From NCBI GenBank assembly GCA_024529925.1, contig JAFEUB010000314.1, positions 343,001 to 407,000 on the forward strand: a stretch of DNA of 64,000 bases. Reading direction: 5' to 3'. The stretch comes from Ophthalmolycus amberensis. Its lineage: Eukaryota; Chordata; Actinopteri; Perciformes; Zoarcidae. Below are positions 50,993 through 63,949 of the stretch, piece after piece. How positions within the stretch are numbered: position 1 is the stretch's first letter; every line of letters starts with the position of its first letter. The notes below the pieces were generated by a model. It was not told the DNA's origin. It did not search any database and saw only the letters and a program-made list of their open reading frames with translations. A program made the position numbers and the translations under genes.

Positions 50993-52597
50993 TGTTGAAT
51001 AGAAAGAGATCTGGGCCTGCCGATTCTGCAGGCAAAGTTCATCCTGATTTGGGTAGTTAGCACCAAATCCCCCACGAGCAAAAAGTTCACATTAAGGTGT
51101 GAACTCGTCACCCAAATGCAACACTGCGATCTAATTGGCCGAGGGCCACAGACACCCCAGGACCCCCGTGGTTCAGCCCCTGTTTCTATAAAACAGCCTT
51201 GCTCCCCCATCTCTATGCTTATTCCTCTGACCTCTGGTCGGACAAGGAAGCACGCAACGTTGCTGTATTTAAAAGAAAGTCCTCGGTTGTTAACAGTTTT
51301 AGATTCGCTGGACGTATCTACTGGACTGTTTGTTTGTTTTGTTTTTGTTCGCATCCTGGACGAGGAAGCGAACAATTTTCCTGCAGAAGTGAAGAAACAG
51401 ACTCTTCAGCGAGAGAGAAGCACATTTCTCCTCTCCACCCAAGTCGACTTTTTGCTAGCTGTAAGGACGGGAATTCCCTTACTGAGCCCAAGAAATTCTC
51501 TGCTACCGAGAGAATCTATTGCGCCGCACGGAGCCGCGCTGCCTGAGTTCCACCGACAAACTCAGAAGGACCACATCTTCAACCACGAAATCACAGCTCA
51601 TAGTAAGCTACTTACGGTGTCTGGGCTAGATTTAGGTTATGATCTTGTTTGTTGTTTAAGTTGCTGTGTCATTTTTATAACGTGGTGTGTGCTCAACAAT
51701 CGCCGAGATTAACCATCGAGATCGTTAATGTTGTGTAGACGTTACTGTGTATTTCATACTACTGAAATCGTGTTGAGATAATTGACCGCTCGCGGAGGCG
51801 GAAGTTGTTTCTCATCAGTTCAGAGGTCAGAACCGCGGCTGGGCTAATTGAAGAGTCAGGCTTTGTTTCTGTAGCTAAGAGAAAAATCTCCCGTACTCCA
51901 CCGCGGCTGTTTTTGGAGGACCCTTTTGTTTTGTTTGCTTTCTCTCTTCTTTTACTAACCCACACACACATGTAGCTTTAAGCTAATGTAGCTCCGGGGC
52001 TGCGCTAACAGCTTCGGACACGTGTGGATAACGAGGTCTCTATTGTCAACCGCCATTGTAGAGTCTCGTGCCATCTTGTGGTCTCACGAGAGACATCGCC
52101 ACGTTTCAGATTGCGTCATACGTTGTCCGAGCTGTTCTCTCGCCCCTTCCCCCTGCACACACACTCTCTCCCCCCCCTCCCTTTCCATAGTTTGTTGATC
52201 TTAGATAGCGTGCCCATGAATGTATAGTTGTTAGTTTTAGATATCAGTTGACTAGATCATTATTATTGGAACTTAATAAACTATTATATTTTAAAGAGCA
52301 GCTGTCTGTGATTACTTTGTGCATGTATTGTGATAATAGCTGGATATGTGGTCTGTTGCTCGAACTTAAACCTTCACTTTCACTCTGAATGTGGAATAGT
52401 ACTTTGACTATTGACATTGTGAGTGACTACCAAGACTCAGTTTATCGTTTGGTTATTGGTCCCTGTTCGCAGGGTGGTGCCCCGTAATTATTAATAATCG
52501 TTAATCATCTTACTGTTAATGAATAAGTATATTGATGTCAATAATTTAGTTTTCTTATATGCTGATAACTCAAACACGCTCCTTTTCGTTCCCAACA
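50993..52597 (+). mobile_element. 1.6-kb LTR in gene 2 intron
   Basis: Related to 23,101-24,815 over most of its length. It has a TATAAAAC box at 51,187-51,194, AATAAA at 52,275-52,280, and the end TTCCCAACA. The left end (TGTTGAAT) is less certain, and no target duplication is seen. Plus-strand frames here and in the relative end in similar peptides (FITWC-LNNRR). The element lies antisense to gene 2. No gag, pol or env coding is present. Confidence 0.6.
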
Positions 52598-53439
52598 CAG
52601 CCTTGCACGTTAAACTCTGACACTGACTAAGGCTTTTACTTTGTCCCACCTCTTTGGCTTTTATATTTTGCTAACTAACTAAAATGGGAGCATTGCAGCC
52701 TTAAACCGTGTTTCAAACTCAAGTACTGCATGGCTAGATTAGTTTCCGTTAAGCAGTATGGGTGGTGACAAACTGACATGCATTTTGCCCTCTGTGCTTA
52801 CCGTAGCTGTATGCGCTCGCTGCTGAGACTGTTTCGTACTGCAAACCCAAAGACTCGACTCGACTTGACTCGTCTCAGGCCAGAAGATTTTTACCTTCCT
52901 AAAGACTCTTCTGTAACTCTCATTATCTGTGAGTCAGTACGGTTTAAGGAAATGAAGAAACAAAAAGGACTTGTCAGCTTTCAGACTGCATTAAGCGTCT
53001 AAAATGCGATTTGCCTTTAATACCAATGACCACTACAATGTTTCTGCTCTCAAGATACAGGTCTCGTTGCTAGCCAGTGTGGCATAGAGAGAATCTCCCT
53101 TCAGATCCGGGCTTCTGCACAGGAGGCGGCTACCTTACGGCCATCAGACGGTGCTGCAGCCCACTTCCTCAGGAAGTGCAATGCCATATATGGGGACCCC
53201 CAGAGCTCAGACACTGCAGGTCAGTTAAATCAAGATCCCTCTGTTAGTTGGGGCCCTGTCCTGAGGGAATTGATGTGTTGACGTTATAGCAAGACCATTG
53301 CTTATTGACACAGGATCAATGGTCTCTACCATTACTGAGAACTTCAATCAACTGTTCAATCAACACTTTATGGAATAACTCCAGTCCTGCTAATGGCTGC
53401 AGCCATCTGCGGCCAAAGTGCTTGACTTATCCTTACCAT

Positions 53440-53590
53440 GGTAAGGGAGAGTGCCTTCATAATTCCCCAAATACATTTCAGAGGTTAATGGAGCAAATGT
53501 TTGGGCTCCAGCATTTCCAGACTTTGCCCCTGTTTCTTGATGAAGTAATTTCCCCCCATTTTTCTGTAGAGCACCACTTAACATCAAACA
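53440..53590 (+). mobile_element. degenerate Ty3/Gypsy reverse transcriptase fragment
   Basis: The third copy of the relic described at 14,310, with more divergence in its ends. Confidence 0.5.
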
Positions 53591-54310
53591 TTTGACCGCA
53601 GGACTATTTGTGTTTATTTGCGTTATGTACCGAAATGGAGGAACATTCAACAATGGCCGAAATAACCACTTTTGATTCGTGCATGTTGTGTGAGTCCCAC
53701 ATGGGTCGGAAAACCACCGTCGTGTCTGGGTTCATAACATCATCCAGTCACTTCACTGAGCTATATTTACTGCATCTAGCAGATTTCACAGTGATTTAAT
53801 TGCAATAAACGGATCAAAAAGATGGCTAAACTACATCATAACAGTTTGTAAAAGTCTGTATTCCTACTTTTTCCAGTCTGTCTGCAAGACAACAAGCAAT
53901 ATATTTTTAAGATGATTGTTTTCTGAACGGCAGGCCGGCACCAATTTGCCTCTGTTTGCGTCTTTGCATTGACTTTGTTTTGTAATTGAAAAGTTCACTT
54001 AGTGTCTATTATCTATTATCATGGCCGCACGCTAATGTGTATGTTTGTGTGTCCTATGTGTGAATATGCCTGGGTGCAAACATGATGTAGAAATTTCATT
54101 GATTTGAGCTTTCCATCAACGTTATGTGTGTTTGTGTGATATAACAAAGTTTTTGCATTGGCTTTGAGTGGGCTTACCCACATTCATTGACATATTTTAA
54201 TACAGGGACTAAAACTGCACAGTAACCGTATTCAGTGAGGTGTTTTATGTTTTCTATAGTGTTACAAATTTTGATCTCTACAATAAATAGTTATGAGATA
54301 GAGATGCTTG

Positions 54311-55540
54311 TAGTGGTGTCACGGATCACGGATCGATCCGTGATCCGTTCGGATCAGCCCTCACGGTTCGGATCACTTGTGAACCGCGGATCAATCGAGT
54401 ATTTTTTTTCTTTTTTTTTTACAGCGTAATCATCATAGTGTGTAATAAAGTTCTACTGTTGCTGTTCCTTTTCAAGTAACAAGTGCCCGAATATCAATGC
54501 AGAGTGTCAGTGAACAGATATAAAGCAGTAGTGTTCACGTGAACGGAGCAGCTTAGAAGCATTTAACGGTGACGTCATGGCGAGCGGAGGAACGTCAGAA
54601 GCCGCGGCGTCATTTAAGTCGCAAGTTTGGGAACATTTTGTCTTCCCTGTAACGTATAATGACGGATGAGGGTGGTGGACGAAACCGTTGCAGTATGTAG
54701 GCGTTATTTAAAGAGAGACGGCAAAACATCGGCATGTCCACACATATGAAGAGCCACCATCCCGTCTGTCAGCGACGGGGACACTCCGTTGTAGAAAACA
54801 AAGGATTTCTAAATCTGGTTAAAATGCTTGAGCCACGCTACGAAATCCACTCACGCACCCACTTCAGTGTGAAGCTGTTCCAGGCGTCTATGAGAAGGAA
54901 AAGACTGACCGCTTTCACCACGGCGGAGTGATTCTTAGTCCGGCGCTGTAGATATGCCCCCTCTGTGAGAGTCACACACACACACACCTGGGGCAGGTGC
55001 TGACAGAAGCATCAGAGTGAAGCTAGACAGGCCCAATAATATTCCAGTCACCACAGAAAGGTCGACCCTCTCCCCAGACAATGGAGATATTCTCATCTTT
55101 TTGAAAATAATGTCACAGTAATGGTAAACATTGTGTATTTGAATGACATAACCTGACAGGAAGTAAACTTAGACCCAAGTTGTTGCCGAGCAGTTCAGTT
55201 CAGTGTAAACAGTGGAAGCTAGCTCACTGGCTGTTTCTTTCTTTCAATATTGATGAAAGGACGAGGATATCAGAATTGAGTATTCTTGAATGTTTTATTT
55301 TTATTTATTTATTTCATTTTGTTTCAAATTGGACATCTTCAATATTTTTGTTTTCATGTAAGACTATAGCCCAAAGTTCTTTGCTTTAAGTGTTCTTGAA
55401 GTTCTTTAATTAATAAATGGAAAGCAAAGTTATATTTGTCTCCTCCCCTTTTCTTTGTTGATCCGAAAAATGATCCGAACCGTGACTCCTGAACCGTGAT
55501 CCGAACCGAACCGTGAGGTTTGTGATCCGTGACACCCCTA
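54311..55540 (+). mobile_element. hAT element 3 with degraded BED finger
   Basis: A 1,230-bp insertion with inverted ends TAGTGGTGTCACGGATCAC… and …GTGATCCGTGACACCCCTA. It is flanked by the 8-bp duplication GATGCTTG (54,303-54,310; 55,541-55,548). The empty site is visible at 42,755 and 48,769. Internally, broken frames near 54,577-54,780 (MASGGTSEAAASFKSQVWEHF, later MSTHMKSHHP) look like the start of a BED-finger transposase. It is not autonomous. Confidence 0.85.
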
Positions 55541-55684
55541 GATGCTTGCATCTAATTCATTCCTCTTTTATTTGATTCTTCTTTTGGAAACCTCTACAGA
55601 GTTCTGGTAAAAATGTGTAGATTGCCCCTAAGTCTGTGACAATATTTTGAAAATTCATTGCAATAATAATTCTATTTTACTTAC

Positions 55685-55942
55685 TTGTGTGGGCAGATGT
55701 CACAGCTGGCTCGCTGATTCTTCGATCCCTAAATTGTGTCGAAACCGTAAGAGTGTAACACACCCCGGGCTTCAGGTTGCTGAGAGTGAGTTTGTTTGCG
55801 GCTGTTGACTCTTGCACAATGTCTCCTTCATGGCAACAAGTCACATTGTAACTCTCCACTTCACCAGCAGGGGGGTCCCAACGCAGAGACAGTGACTCAC
55901 TGCTGACCTGATCGACTGTGATCTGCACAGGAGGGCTGGGCT
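55685..55942 (-). CDS. VLIG gene 2, FN3 exon 2
   Basis: An FN3 exon with intact splice sites and phase 1. The residues YNVTCC, STAANK and SAHTS make it the closest relative of FN3 exon 4 (42,897). As there, no linker exon lies directly upstream, because transposon-derived DNA begins about 60 bp away. Confidence 0.8.
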
Positions 55943-56025
55943 CTGTGGAAACAATACAATGGTTTCACTGGAAATTCAAGCTGTCAACGTTTGTCTCTGT
56001 TTGCCGCTCGCCTGTAGCGAAAGTT

Positions 56026-56608
56026 ATGGATAAGTTTTTAAAAAGAAAAAATGAAGATGACAGTGGTGCCATACCCCCCCAAAAGTCTAAATGTGTGCGC
56101 AAGTACAACCCTGACTTTATTAAGTTCGGCTTTGTGAACGGAGGCAACGAGGCAGAGCCGAGGGCTCAGTGTGTGGAATGTGGGCTAATGCTGTCAAACG
56201 AAGCACTGAAGCCTTCGAAACTAAAGCGACACGTAGCGACGAAACATCCAACGCTCGTGGGAAAGCCTGTGGAATTTTTCAAGAGAAAGGAAAATGGGCT
56301 ACAAATGCAGAAACGGTCTGTCGTGTCGCTGACTGGTAACTCAAAATGTGCTTTGAAAGCCAGCTACCTCGTAGCCAGACGTGTGGCACAAAGTAAGAAA
56401 CCATTCACCATAGCGGAGGAGTTGGTTCTGCCTGCCGCTGTGGATATGTGCAGTGAGATGATTGGGGAGGCTGCTGCAAAGAAGCTGCTGACTATCCCAC
56501 TCTCAAACGACACCGTGAGTCACCGTATCGCGGACATGGCCTCAGACATACAGCTTCAGCTTCTGGAAAGAATAAAAAGTAGCCCATTTTACTCTTTGCA
56601 ACTAGACG
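56026..56608 (+). pseudogene. hAT element 2 transposase, 5' fragment with BED finger
   Basis: An open frame starting MDKFLKRKNEDDSG with a BED-type zinc finger: CVEC, then H-x4-H in KRHVATKHP. It continues into the same protein as 44,423, but without the 10-bp frame-breaking duplication (reads SHRIADMASDIQLQLLE). It stops at 56,608, where it is fused in the middle of LQLDE to the A-rich part of hAT element 1. Neither hAT end nor a target duplication is present, so it is a rearranged fragment of a more complete relative. Confidence 0.8.
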
Positions 56609-57233
56609 ATTTAAAAAAAAAAAAAAAATTATAATTTAATAATTTTTCTTAAATGCACTCCATGTATCATAATTTATAAAAATATTTTTCCCATTATCTT
56701 ATTTTCTCATTGCACAGCTACTGTCTTCCTCAGTTGCTCTCAGATCTCACCTCTGTGTCTCTAGGTAAGAACAGAGCCAGAGGCCTGCAGACTCGGCTCT
56801 GCCGCCAGTGCAGATTAAAGTACATGGGGACTATATTGTTGATTGTCATAGTGTTCAACCAATCAGATCTTTAGTTTGACATGTTGGGCGTATTCTTTGA
56901 CGTGTCAGCGTCGGCTAGCGGCCTATAATGACGTCAGCATTACGTACCGCTCATGTCCAGGTGCACGCTCTGCAGAGTGTGCTGTGATTGGTCAGTGGGC
57001 GAGCACGTGACTAAAGTGAAACTTGTGCTTGCTAGCAGAACTGAGGTTGTTAGCAGTCAGAGTTCAAGTGGAAAGATATGGAAGAAATGATGGCATTTTT
57101 AGTTTTTTTTTTTACTGAGCTTTGTTTTTTTAACATCAAATGGCGGAAGGACGAGAAGCTGATTTAGTGGCGGAGTTACTGGGAACGCCTTTCTCAAGAA
57201 GGACATTAAGCTGCCTGAGCAAAGCCGCTACAC

Positions 57234-59572
57234 CAGTGATTCTTAACCAGTGGGCCACCTAGCGCCACCTAGAGGGCCGCAAAAAACTTTCAGTTTTGCA
57301 CCTGTGGGCCGCATAGGTTATCAATTGAAGACACCAGAGATATCACTGTTATCCATGAGACGCTCAGTTACGATATAGCTTCCCACCACCTGGTGGCGGT
57401 AATGCGTCAGTTAGTTGTTTAACAATCTACAATAAATGTGAAAGGAAAATGGGCTACAAATGCAGAAACGGTCTGTCGTGTCGCTGACTGGTAACTCAAA
57501 ATGTGCTTTGAAAGCCAGCTACCTCGTAGCCAGACGTGTGGCACAAAGTAAGAAACCATTCACCATAGCGGAGGAGTTGGTTCTGCCTGCCGCTGTGGAT
57601 ATGTGCCGTGAGATGATTGGGGAGGCTGCTGCAAAGAAGCTGCTGACAATCCCACTCTCAAACGACACCGTGAGTCACCGTGAGTCACCGTATCGCGGAC
57701 ATGGCCTCAGACATACAGCTTCAGCTTCTTTAAAGAATAAAAAGTAGCCCATTTTACTCTTTGCAACTAGACGAGTCCACTGATGTCACGAATGCCGCAC
57801 TGCTGCTGGTTTTTGTTCGCTATCGCTGGGACAGTAGTTTGCACGAAGACATACTGTTTTGTGGAGAGCTACCAACACGAGCTACGGCTCAGGAATGTTT
57901 CGGCTGCATGGATAACTACTTCACTGAGAACGGCCTGGACTGGCAGAACTGTGTTGGGGTGTGCAGTGATGGTGCAGCGTCAATGACCGGCAGGCATAAC
58001 GGCGTCGTCAAGCAGATACTTGATCGTGCACCAGAAGCTAAATGGACCCACTGCTTTCTCCACCGTGAAAGCCTTGCAGCTAAAAATATGTCCCCAGAGT
58101 TCCATGAGGTAATGGATGTGAGTGTGAAAACCATCAACTTCATTAAAAGTAGAGCTGTGAACTCCAGATGTTTTGCCAAGCTTTGTGAGGACATGGAAGC
58201 AGATCATGTCCAGCTGCTCTATCACAGTGAGGTGAGATGGCTCTCAAGAGGACTGGTCCTCAGTCGTTTGTTTGAGCTGAGGAATGAGGTCTTCTCTTTT
58301 CTCATTGAGAAAAAATCTCCTCTGGCACATTACTATGCTGACACAAAGTTCACAGCTAAACTTGCCTTCCTCTGTGACATTTTTTCACTGCTGAACCAGC
58401 TGAACATCTCACTTCAAGGGAGAAATACCAACATATTTGTTGTTGCAGACAAAGTTCAAGCTTTCCAAAAAAAAAAAACTTGCTTTGTGGACAAAGAGGG
58501 CCCAGGAAAAGAGGATGGACATGTTTCCACTTTTGTCTGACATTTTGGAAAACTCTCCTCAGGTGCAGATCAGTGACTCAGTCTCTCAGCACCTCTCACA
58601 ACTGGCAGAGAAATTCGATGACTACTTTCCTGAGGATCCCAGAGACGGACACATGTGGATTTTGGACCCATTTTCTGTGGATCCCACTGAAGAAGATGTT
58701 GCTTTGCCCTCACATCTGGAATCCCAGCTTCTGGAAGTTTCCACCGACAGCACTTTAAAGTTGCAGTGGGGCAAACTGGACCTGGGCTCCTTCTGGATTG
58801 CTGTCTCAAAGGAGTACCCATGTCTAGCACTGAGGGCTGTGAAACACCTTCTCCCATTCACGACCACATACCTGTGTGAATCAGGATTCTCCAGTGTGGC
58901 CACAACTAAGACCAAAGCCCGAAACAGACTCAGAGCAACACTGGAGGCTACTCTGAGAGTGAGCCTTTCCCCCATTCCACCCAGACTGGATCTGATCGTG
59001 TCTGAGAGGCCCAAGTGTCTCATTAAGAGGTGGACACGTATATGAGTTCACGTAAGGCTATATTTTCATTTGCACTTTATTTTAATTTTATTTATAGTTT
59101 ATTTAATTTGAAACTTATTATTTTGAATGTATTTATTTTATTACCACATATTATTTATCAAATTTCCATTTTTTTCTCAGATTGTTTGAGAGTCCCTCTT
59201 TTTTTTCTGTAGTGAAATCTAATTATTGATTATTTTTGAGTTAATAAGCCTGACTTGAGCCTTTAAATTTGTTCTTGTATTAGCTTGATTTGTTCCATGA
59301 ATTGTTGGCCTGTTGGGCTTCTTGTTGTGTATGCAGGTTTACATACACATGATGAATAAATGTCTTTGTGATCATCACATTGTATCATCTCATTTATTTG
59401 ACAAGGGTTTTGCTTGTTAAACTGTAAGTGGATTTAATATAGTCATTGAATACAAATCAAACCAAGAATGAGCTACATTAGTTAAACTAATAGTGTTAAT
59501 ATTTGAATGGGCCCCGGGCCACTTTGTGCTTGAAAAGTTGGGCCCCGAGGTCAAAAAGGTTAAGAATCCCTG
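57234..59572 (+). mobile_element. hAT element 2, second copy
   Basis: Same ends and same 8-bp duplication CGCTACAC (57,226-57,233; 59,573-59,580) as at 44,197. It was copied together with its surroundings and did not arise by separate transposition. Confidence 0.9.
57460..59045 (+). pseudogene. hAT transposase, second copy, frameshifted
   Basis: Shares the BED deletion, the 10-bp duplication and the A-run slip of the 44-kb copy. It differs by a private 4-nt deletion near 59,008, which changes the last dozen residues, and by a few substitutions. Confidence 0.88.
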
Positions 59573-60188
59573 CGCTACACGACACCAAAGTACGGCGGGA
59601 CACTTGCAAGCTACGATGCTCTTAAAAACGTTTGGAAGGACCCGAGTGGATCTCCAGATCAACGAACAAGTTCGCAGGGAAACGGAGCTCCACAATGAAA
59701 AAGTTAAGAAGAATAGGGAAATACTGAAAAGGACCTCTTGCTGGAACTGAAACGCACGGATGTACAGCACAGCCGAGTTATTGACCTCTTTGTAAATAAA
59801 GAGGAGGATGGACTTTGTATTTAAATAGAACAGCATTTGGTAAGTGAAACTGCTTTTGTTTTCTTTATATCTGCAGTGTGTTAATTTTGCCTATCGTGTC
59901 GTTTATGGATATTAGATACCGTACTTTCCGGGCTATAAGCCGCACCGGGATATAGGCCGCACCCGAGAATTTTTAAAAGAATAAGGAAGTTTTCAATAGA
60001 TAAGCCAAGCCGCACCGGACTATAAGCCGCAGGTGCGCAGGTGTCCCCGTTGAATGACAAGATGCTTTTAACAGTACTAAAGTTGTCTTCTTCTCTGAAT
60101 ATCATAACATGTCCGACTCGCTAGCTTCTAAGCTAATTTTAACATTACCACCAATGGGGAAATGCTAACCGCGATTAGCATCATTAGC

Positions 60189-60299
60189 ATTATTAATAAT
60201 CGTTAATAATCTTACTGTTAATTAATAAGTATATTGATGTCAATAATTTAGTTTTCTTACATGCTGATAACTCAAACACGCTCCTTTTCGTTCCCAACA
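60189..60299 (+). mobile_element. LTR 3' tail
   Basis: The last 110 bp of the LTR family (attattaataatcg… to TTCCCAACA), directly joined to the hAT element 1 fragment. Between them is a short filler, 'cattagc'. Confidence 0.7.
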
Positions 60300-61170
60300 C
60301 AGCCTTGCACTTTAAACTCTGACACTGACTAAGGCTTTTACTTTGTCCCACCTCTTTGTTTTTTATATTTTGCTAACTAACTAAAATGGGAGCATTGCAG
60401 CCTTAAACCATGTTTCAAACTCAAGTACTGCATGGCTAGATTAGTTTCCGTTAAGCAGTATGGGTGGTGACAAACTGACATGCATTTTGCCCTCTGTGCT
60501 TACCGTAGCTGTATGCGCTCGCTGCTGAGACTGTTTCGTACTGCAAACCCAAAGACTCGACTCGACTCGTCTCAGACCAGAAGCTATTCTGTTTCTTCCC
60601 TCTTTCCATTTTTACCTTCCTAAAGACTCTTCTGTAACCCTCATTATCTGTGAGTCAGTACGGTTTAAGGAAATGAAGAAACAAAAAGGACTTGTCAGCT
60701 TTCAGACTGCATTAAGCGTCTAAAATGCGATTTGCCTTTAATACCAATGACCACTACAATGTTTCTGCTCTCAATATACAGGTCTCGTTGCTAGCCAGTG
60801 TGGCATAGAGAGAATCTCCCTTCAGATCCGGGCTTCTGCACAGGAGGCGGCTACCTTACGGCCATCAGACGGTGCTGCAGCCCACTTCCTCAGGAAGTGC
60901 AATGCCATATATGGGGACCCCCAGAGCTCAGACACTGCAGGTCAGTTAAATCAAGATCCCTCTGTTAGTTGGGGCCCTGTCCTGAGGGAATTGATGTATT
61001 GGCGTTATAGCAAGACCATTGCTTATTGACACAGGATCAATGGTCTCTACCATTACTGAGAACTTCAATCAACTGTTCAATCAACACTTTATGGAATAAC
61101 TCCAGTCCTGCTAATGGCTGCAGCCATCTGCGGCCAAAGGGCTTGACTTATCCTTACCATGGTAAGGGAG

Positions 61171-61310
61171 AGTGCCTTCATAATTCCCCAAATACATTTC
61201 AGAGGTTAATGGAGCAAATGTTTGGGCCCCAGCATTTGCAGACTTTGCCCCTTTTTCTTGATGAAGTCATTTTCCCCTATTTTTCTGTAGAGCACCACTT
61301 AACATCAAAC
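61171..61310 (+). mobile_element. degenerate Ty3/Gypsy reverse transcriptase fragment
   Basis: The fourth copy of the relic described at 14,310, close to the 53.4-kb copy. Confidence 0.5.
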
Positions 61311-62190
61311 ATTTGACCGCAGGACTATTTGTGTTTATTTGCATTATGTACCGAAATGGAGGAACATCTTACCTCCATATAGATACCAACAATGATTTTT
61401 CCACCATTTCTTGCCATTCAACAATGGCCGAAATAACCACTTTTGCGTCGTGCATGTTGTGTGAGTCCCACATGGGTCGGAAAACCACCGTCGTGTCTGG
61501 GTTCATAACATCATCCGGAGTCACTTCACTGAGCTATATTTACTGCATCTAGCAGATTTCACACTGGTTTAATTGCAATAAACGGATCAAAAAGATGGCT
61601 AAACTACATCATAACAGTTTGTAAAAGTCTGTATTCCTACTTTTTCCAGTCTGTCTGCAAGACAACAAGCAATATATTTTTACCAATTTGCCTGTTTGCG
61701 TCTTTGCATTGACTTTGTTTTGTAATTGAAAAGTTCACTTAGTGTCTATTATCTATTATCATGGCCGCACGCTAATGTGTATGTTTGTGTGTGCTATGTG
61801 TGACTATGCCTGGGTGCAAACATGACTTCGAAATGTCATTGATTTGAGCTTTCCATCAACGTTATGTGTGTTTGTGTGAGTGTGATATCACAGTTTTTGC
61901 ATTGGCTTTGAGTGGGCTTACCCACATTCATTGACATATTTGAATACAGGGACTAAAACTGCACAGTAACCGTATTCAGTGAGGTCTTTTATGTTTTCTA
62001 TAGTGTTACAAATTTTGATCTCTACAATAAATAGTTATGAGATAGAGATGCTTGCATCTAATTCATTCCTCTTTTATTTGATTCTTCTTTTGGAAACCTC
62101 GACAGAGTTCTGGTAAAAATGTGTAGAGTGCCCCTAAGTCTGTGACAACATTTTGAAAATTCATTGCAATAATAATTCTATTTTACTTAC

Positions 62191-62448
62191 TTGTGCGGGC
62201 AGATGTCACAGCTGGCTCGCTGATTCTTCGATCCCTAAATTGTGTCGAAACCATAAGAGTGTAACACACCCCGGGCTTCAGGTTGCTGAGAGTGAGTTTG
62301 TTTGTGTCTGTTGACTCTTGCACAATGTCTCCTTCATGGCAACAAGTCACAATGTAACTCTCCACTTCACCAGCAGGGGGGTCCCAACGCAGAGACAGTG
62401 ACTCACTGCTGACCTGATCGACTGTGATCTGCACAGGAGGGCTGGGCT
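62191..62448 (-). CDS. VLIG gene 2, FN3 exon 1
   Basis: An FN3 exon, phase 1, intact splice sites. The residues YIVTCC, STDTNK and SARTS match the single FN3 exon of gene 1; CYTLMVS is private. It is preceded by the 54-nt linker form. Confidence 0.85.
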
Positions 62449-62624
62449 CTGTGGAAACAATACAATGGTTTCACTGGAAATTCAAGCTGTCAACGTTTGT
62501 CTGTAATTTAAATTACTGCCAAGAGCAAGAGGTGAAGTAAAAGACAAAGACACATATGATCACGCCATGCACTTATTTTGTAGGAATACAATTTACGACA
62601 TCTTTAGTCTGAAACTCACCTTTA

Positions 62625-63222
<598 letters not shown>

Positions 63223-63346
63223 CTGAGAATACATCAGTGTAAGAAGTACATGTGTTTAGTTTTTTTTGTGAGCCCAAAAACCATGCAGGCAACCCTCCAT
63301 GTTTTTATTATTATTATTATCCAATTGATGTATTATTCAGATTTAC

Positions 63347-63400
63347 CTGTGAAGACAGTTTGCATGGAAAGAACTGACACTTCTCCTGGCGGAGGAACAT
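63347..63400 (-). CDS. VLIG gene 2, 18-codon linker exon
   Basis: A 54-nt exon identical in length and peptide to 15,839-15,892 (VPPPGEVSVLSMQTVFT), phase 1 on both sides. Its acceptor accepts the phase-1 end of the first exon at 63,811. Confidence 0.65.
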
Positions 63401-63810
63401 CTGTCATAAGAGAAGAGAGGTACATCTCAGGATCATTGCAGTATGTATTTAGTCATTCAATTGGATCAGTTGTTGATGGTCACACTTGGTCCGTGCATGA
63501 AGTATAACTTATCTGCCATTGTTTATGTTGTATAATGAACAATGTCAGATTAGGGGTATTGCTAAATTCATTTGCCTACTTGTGCTCATGCAAATGTATC
63601 CTGATATGTGTAAGTTCGTTCTTTGATAGCTGATGCTGCTTTAACCTGTTTAACGCTTTGTCTGTGTTATTGTTGCATTGAATGAAAACGTGCAATGTAA
63701 CAGTGGGGCTTGGCCCAGTGGAAATAACAGCAATAATAATAATATTTGTACTTATGGACTGCACATCATTTAGTGCCTTTCTGCTGAACAGTAGACTGTA
63801 TAAAACTGAC

Positions 63811-63949
63811 CTTTAACACACGTGCTGTGTTGACAGTCATCCTTGCTGTTGGACCGCTGCTTTGATAGAGGGTCGTCTTCTCCTGCACGGTAAAGATCAT
63901 CGGATGAATCTTCATCACCGACTCCCTTCACGAATGAGAAAATGGACAT
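63811..63949 (-). CDS. VLIG gene 2, first coding exon
   Basis: The ATG at 63,949-63,947 begins MSIFSFVKGVGDEDSSDDLY, followed by an acidic and polar tail ending HSTCVK; 46 codons plus 1 nt, donor AAAG|GTCAGT. A further in-frame ATG upstream exists, but it is not conserved in the other copies. The region upstream of 63,949 continues outside the window, so the promoter is not visible. Confidence 0.65.

Larger units (their letters stand above)
56609..60185 (+). mobile_element. internal fragment of hAT element 1, second copy
   Basis: Near-identical to 43,575-47,146, including nested hAT element 2. It lacks both outer termini. Its left end is fused to the BED-finger fragment. Its right end breaks inside the left arm of the palindrome and is fused to an LTR tail. 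Confidence 0.85.
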
